This document shows, in pieces, positions 5,441-5,544 of a stretch of 5,544 bases of DNA; position 1 is the first letter of the stretch, and every line of letters begins with the position of its first letter. The DNA is from an uncultured Clostridia bacterium. Its GTDB lineage: Bacteria; Bacillota; Clostridia; TANB77; CAG-508. The position numbers and the translations under genes were made by a program. Under the pieces are notes generated by a model that worked only from the letters and a program-made list of their open reading frames with translations, was not told where the DNA came from and ran no database searches. The stretch covers positions 1-5,544 of the forward strand of contig CAKPKZ010000105.1 in assembly GCA_934167435.1 (NCBI GenBank), written 5' to 3'.

Positions 5441-5544
5441 GAAGTGGATCCTCCCCTACCAAAATTCGTTTGTGTCAAGTAAAAGTAGGCAATTTTTTTA
5501 TCTTTTTTTCTAATCCTTCAATGTCAATTGCTTCAACACTTTAT

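Noticed and set aside
5422..5544. Plus-strand open frame (41 codons, MIDIESRSG...) running off the window end
   Set aside because: No Shine-Dalgarno site, it overlaps the HD gene promoter, and I recognise no family. It could be part of a degraded element, but that cannot be supported here.
5510..5544. Possible 3' end of an upstream minus-strand gene (frame ending ...VLKQLTLKD)
   Set aside because: Only about 11 codons are visible, too few to tell a real C-terminus from chance. Another frame here (SVEAIDIEGLEKK..., 21 codons) is preceded by a stop and has no start codon.
1..5544. tRNA, rRNA, CRISPR arrays or complete insertion sequences
   Set aside because: No cloverleaf, no rRNA-like stretch, no regularly spaced direct repeats and no transposase reading frame were found on either strand.

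Overview
The window is a very AT-rich stretch of what is most likely a spore-forming, low-G+C member of the Clostridia (Bacillota). The evidence is the pair spoIIIAA-spoIIIAB, strong AAGGAG-type ribosome binding sites, sigma-A-like promoters and A/U-rich codon use. Genus cannot be read from the sequence. All seven genes lie on the minus strand, so transcription runs from high to low coordinates.

Layout in the direction of transcription: (a) 5544-5332 is a somewhat GC-richer non-coding leader that holds a near-consensus promoter. (b) 5316-4291 encodes an HD-domain phosphohydrolase of unknown substrate. (c) 4214-3756 encodes a very small HAD-fold phosphatase-like protein. (d) 3675-3085 encodes a P-loop nucleoside/nucleotide-kinase-like protein that starts at TTG, is visibly less AT-rich than its neighbours and ends in a strong intrinsic terminator. 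(e) 2889-2305 encodes a second HAD protein of the 5'(3')-deoxyribonucleotidase type. (f) 2196-1477 is a YebC/PmpR-family gene, followed by a perfect 19-bp inverted repeat that should act as a terminator. (g) 1370-500 is spoIIIAA, interrupted near its 3' end by a one-base frameshift. (h) 436-1 is the 5' part of spoIIIAB, which runs off the window.

The two ends tell different stories. The low-coordinate end is conserved chromosomal backbone: a translation-associated YebC protein and the head of the spoIIIA operon, which builds the mother-cell side of the feeding-tube channel during engulfment. The high-coordinate end is a run of four small enzymes (HD hydrolase, HAD, P-loop kinase, HAD). All four belong to folds that add or remove phosphate on nucleotides or related small molecules. 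Each appears to have its own promoter rather than forming a tight operon. A shared role in nucleotide-pool management, nucleic-acid-end processing or defence is inference only. No domain here proves a specific substrate, and no toxin, nuclease, CRISPR, recombinase or complete transposase gene is visible.

The observation most in need of a check is the spoIIIAA frameshift: either a sequencing or assembly error, or a recent lesion that would be expected to abolish sporulation. Next come the four-enzyme phosphate-chemistry cluster and the compositionally distinct kinase gene inside it.
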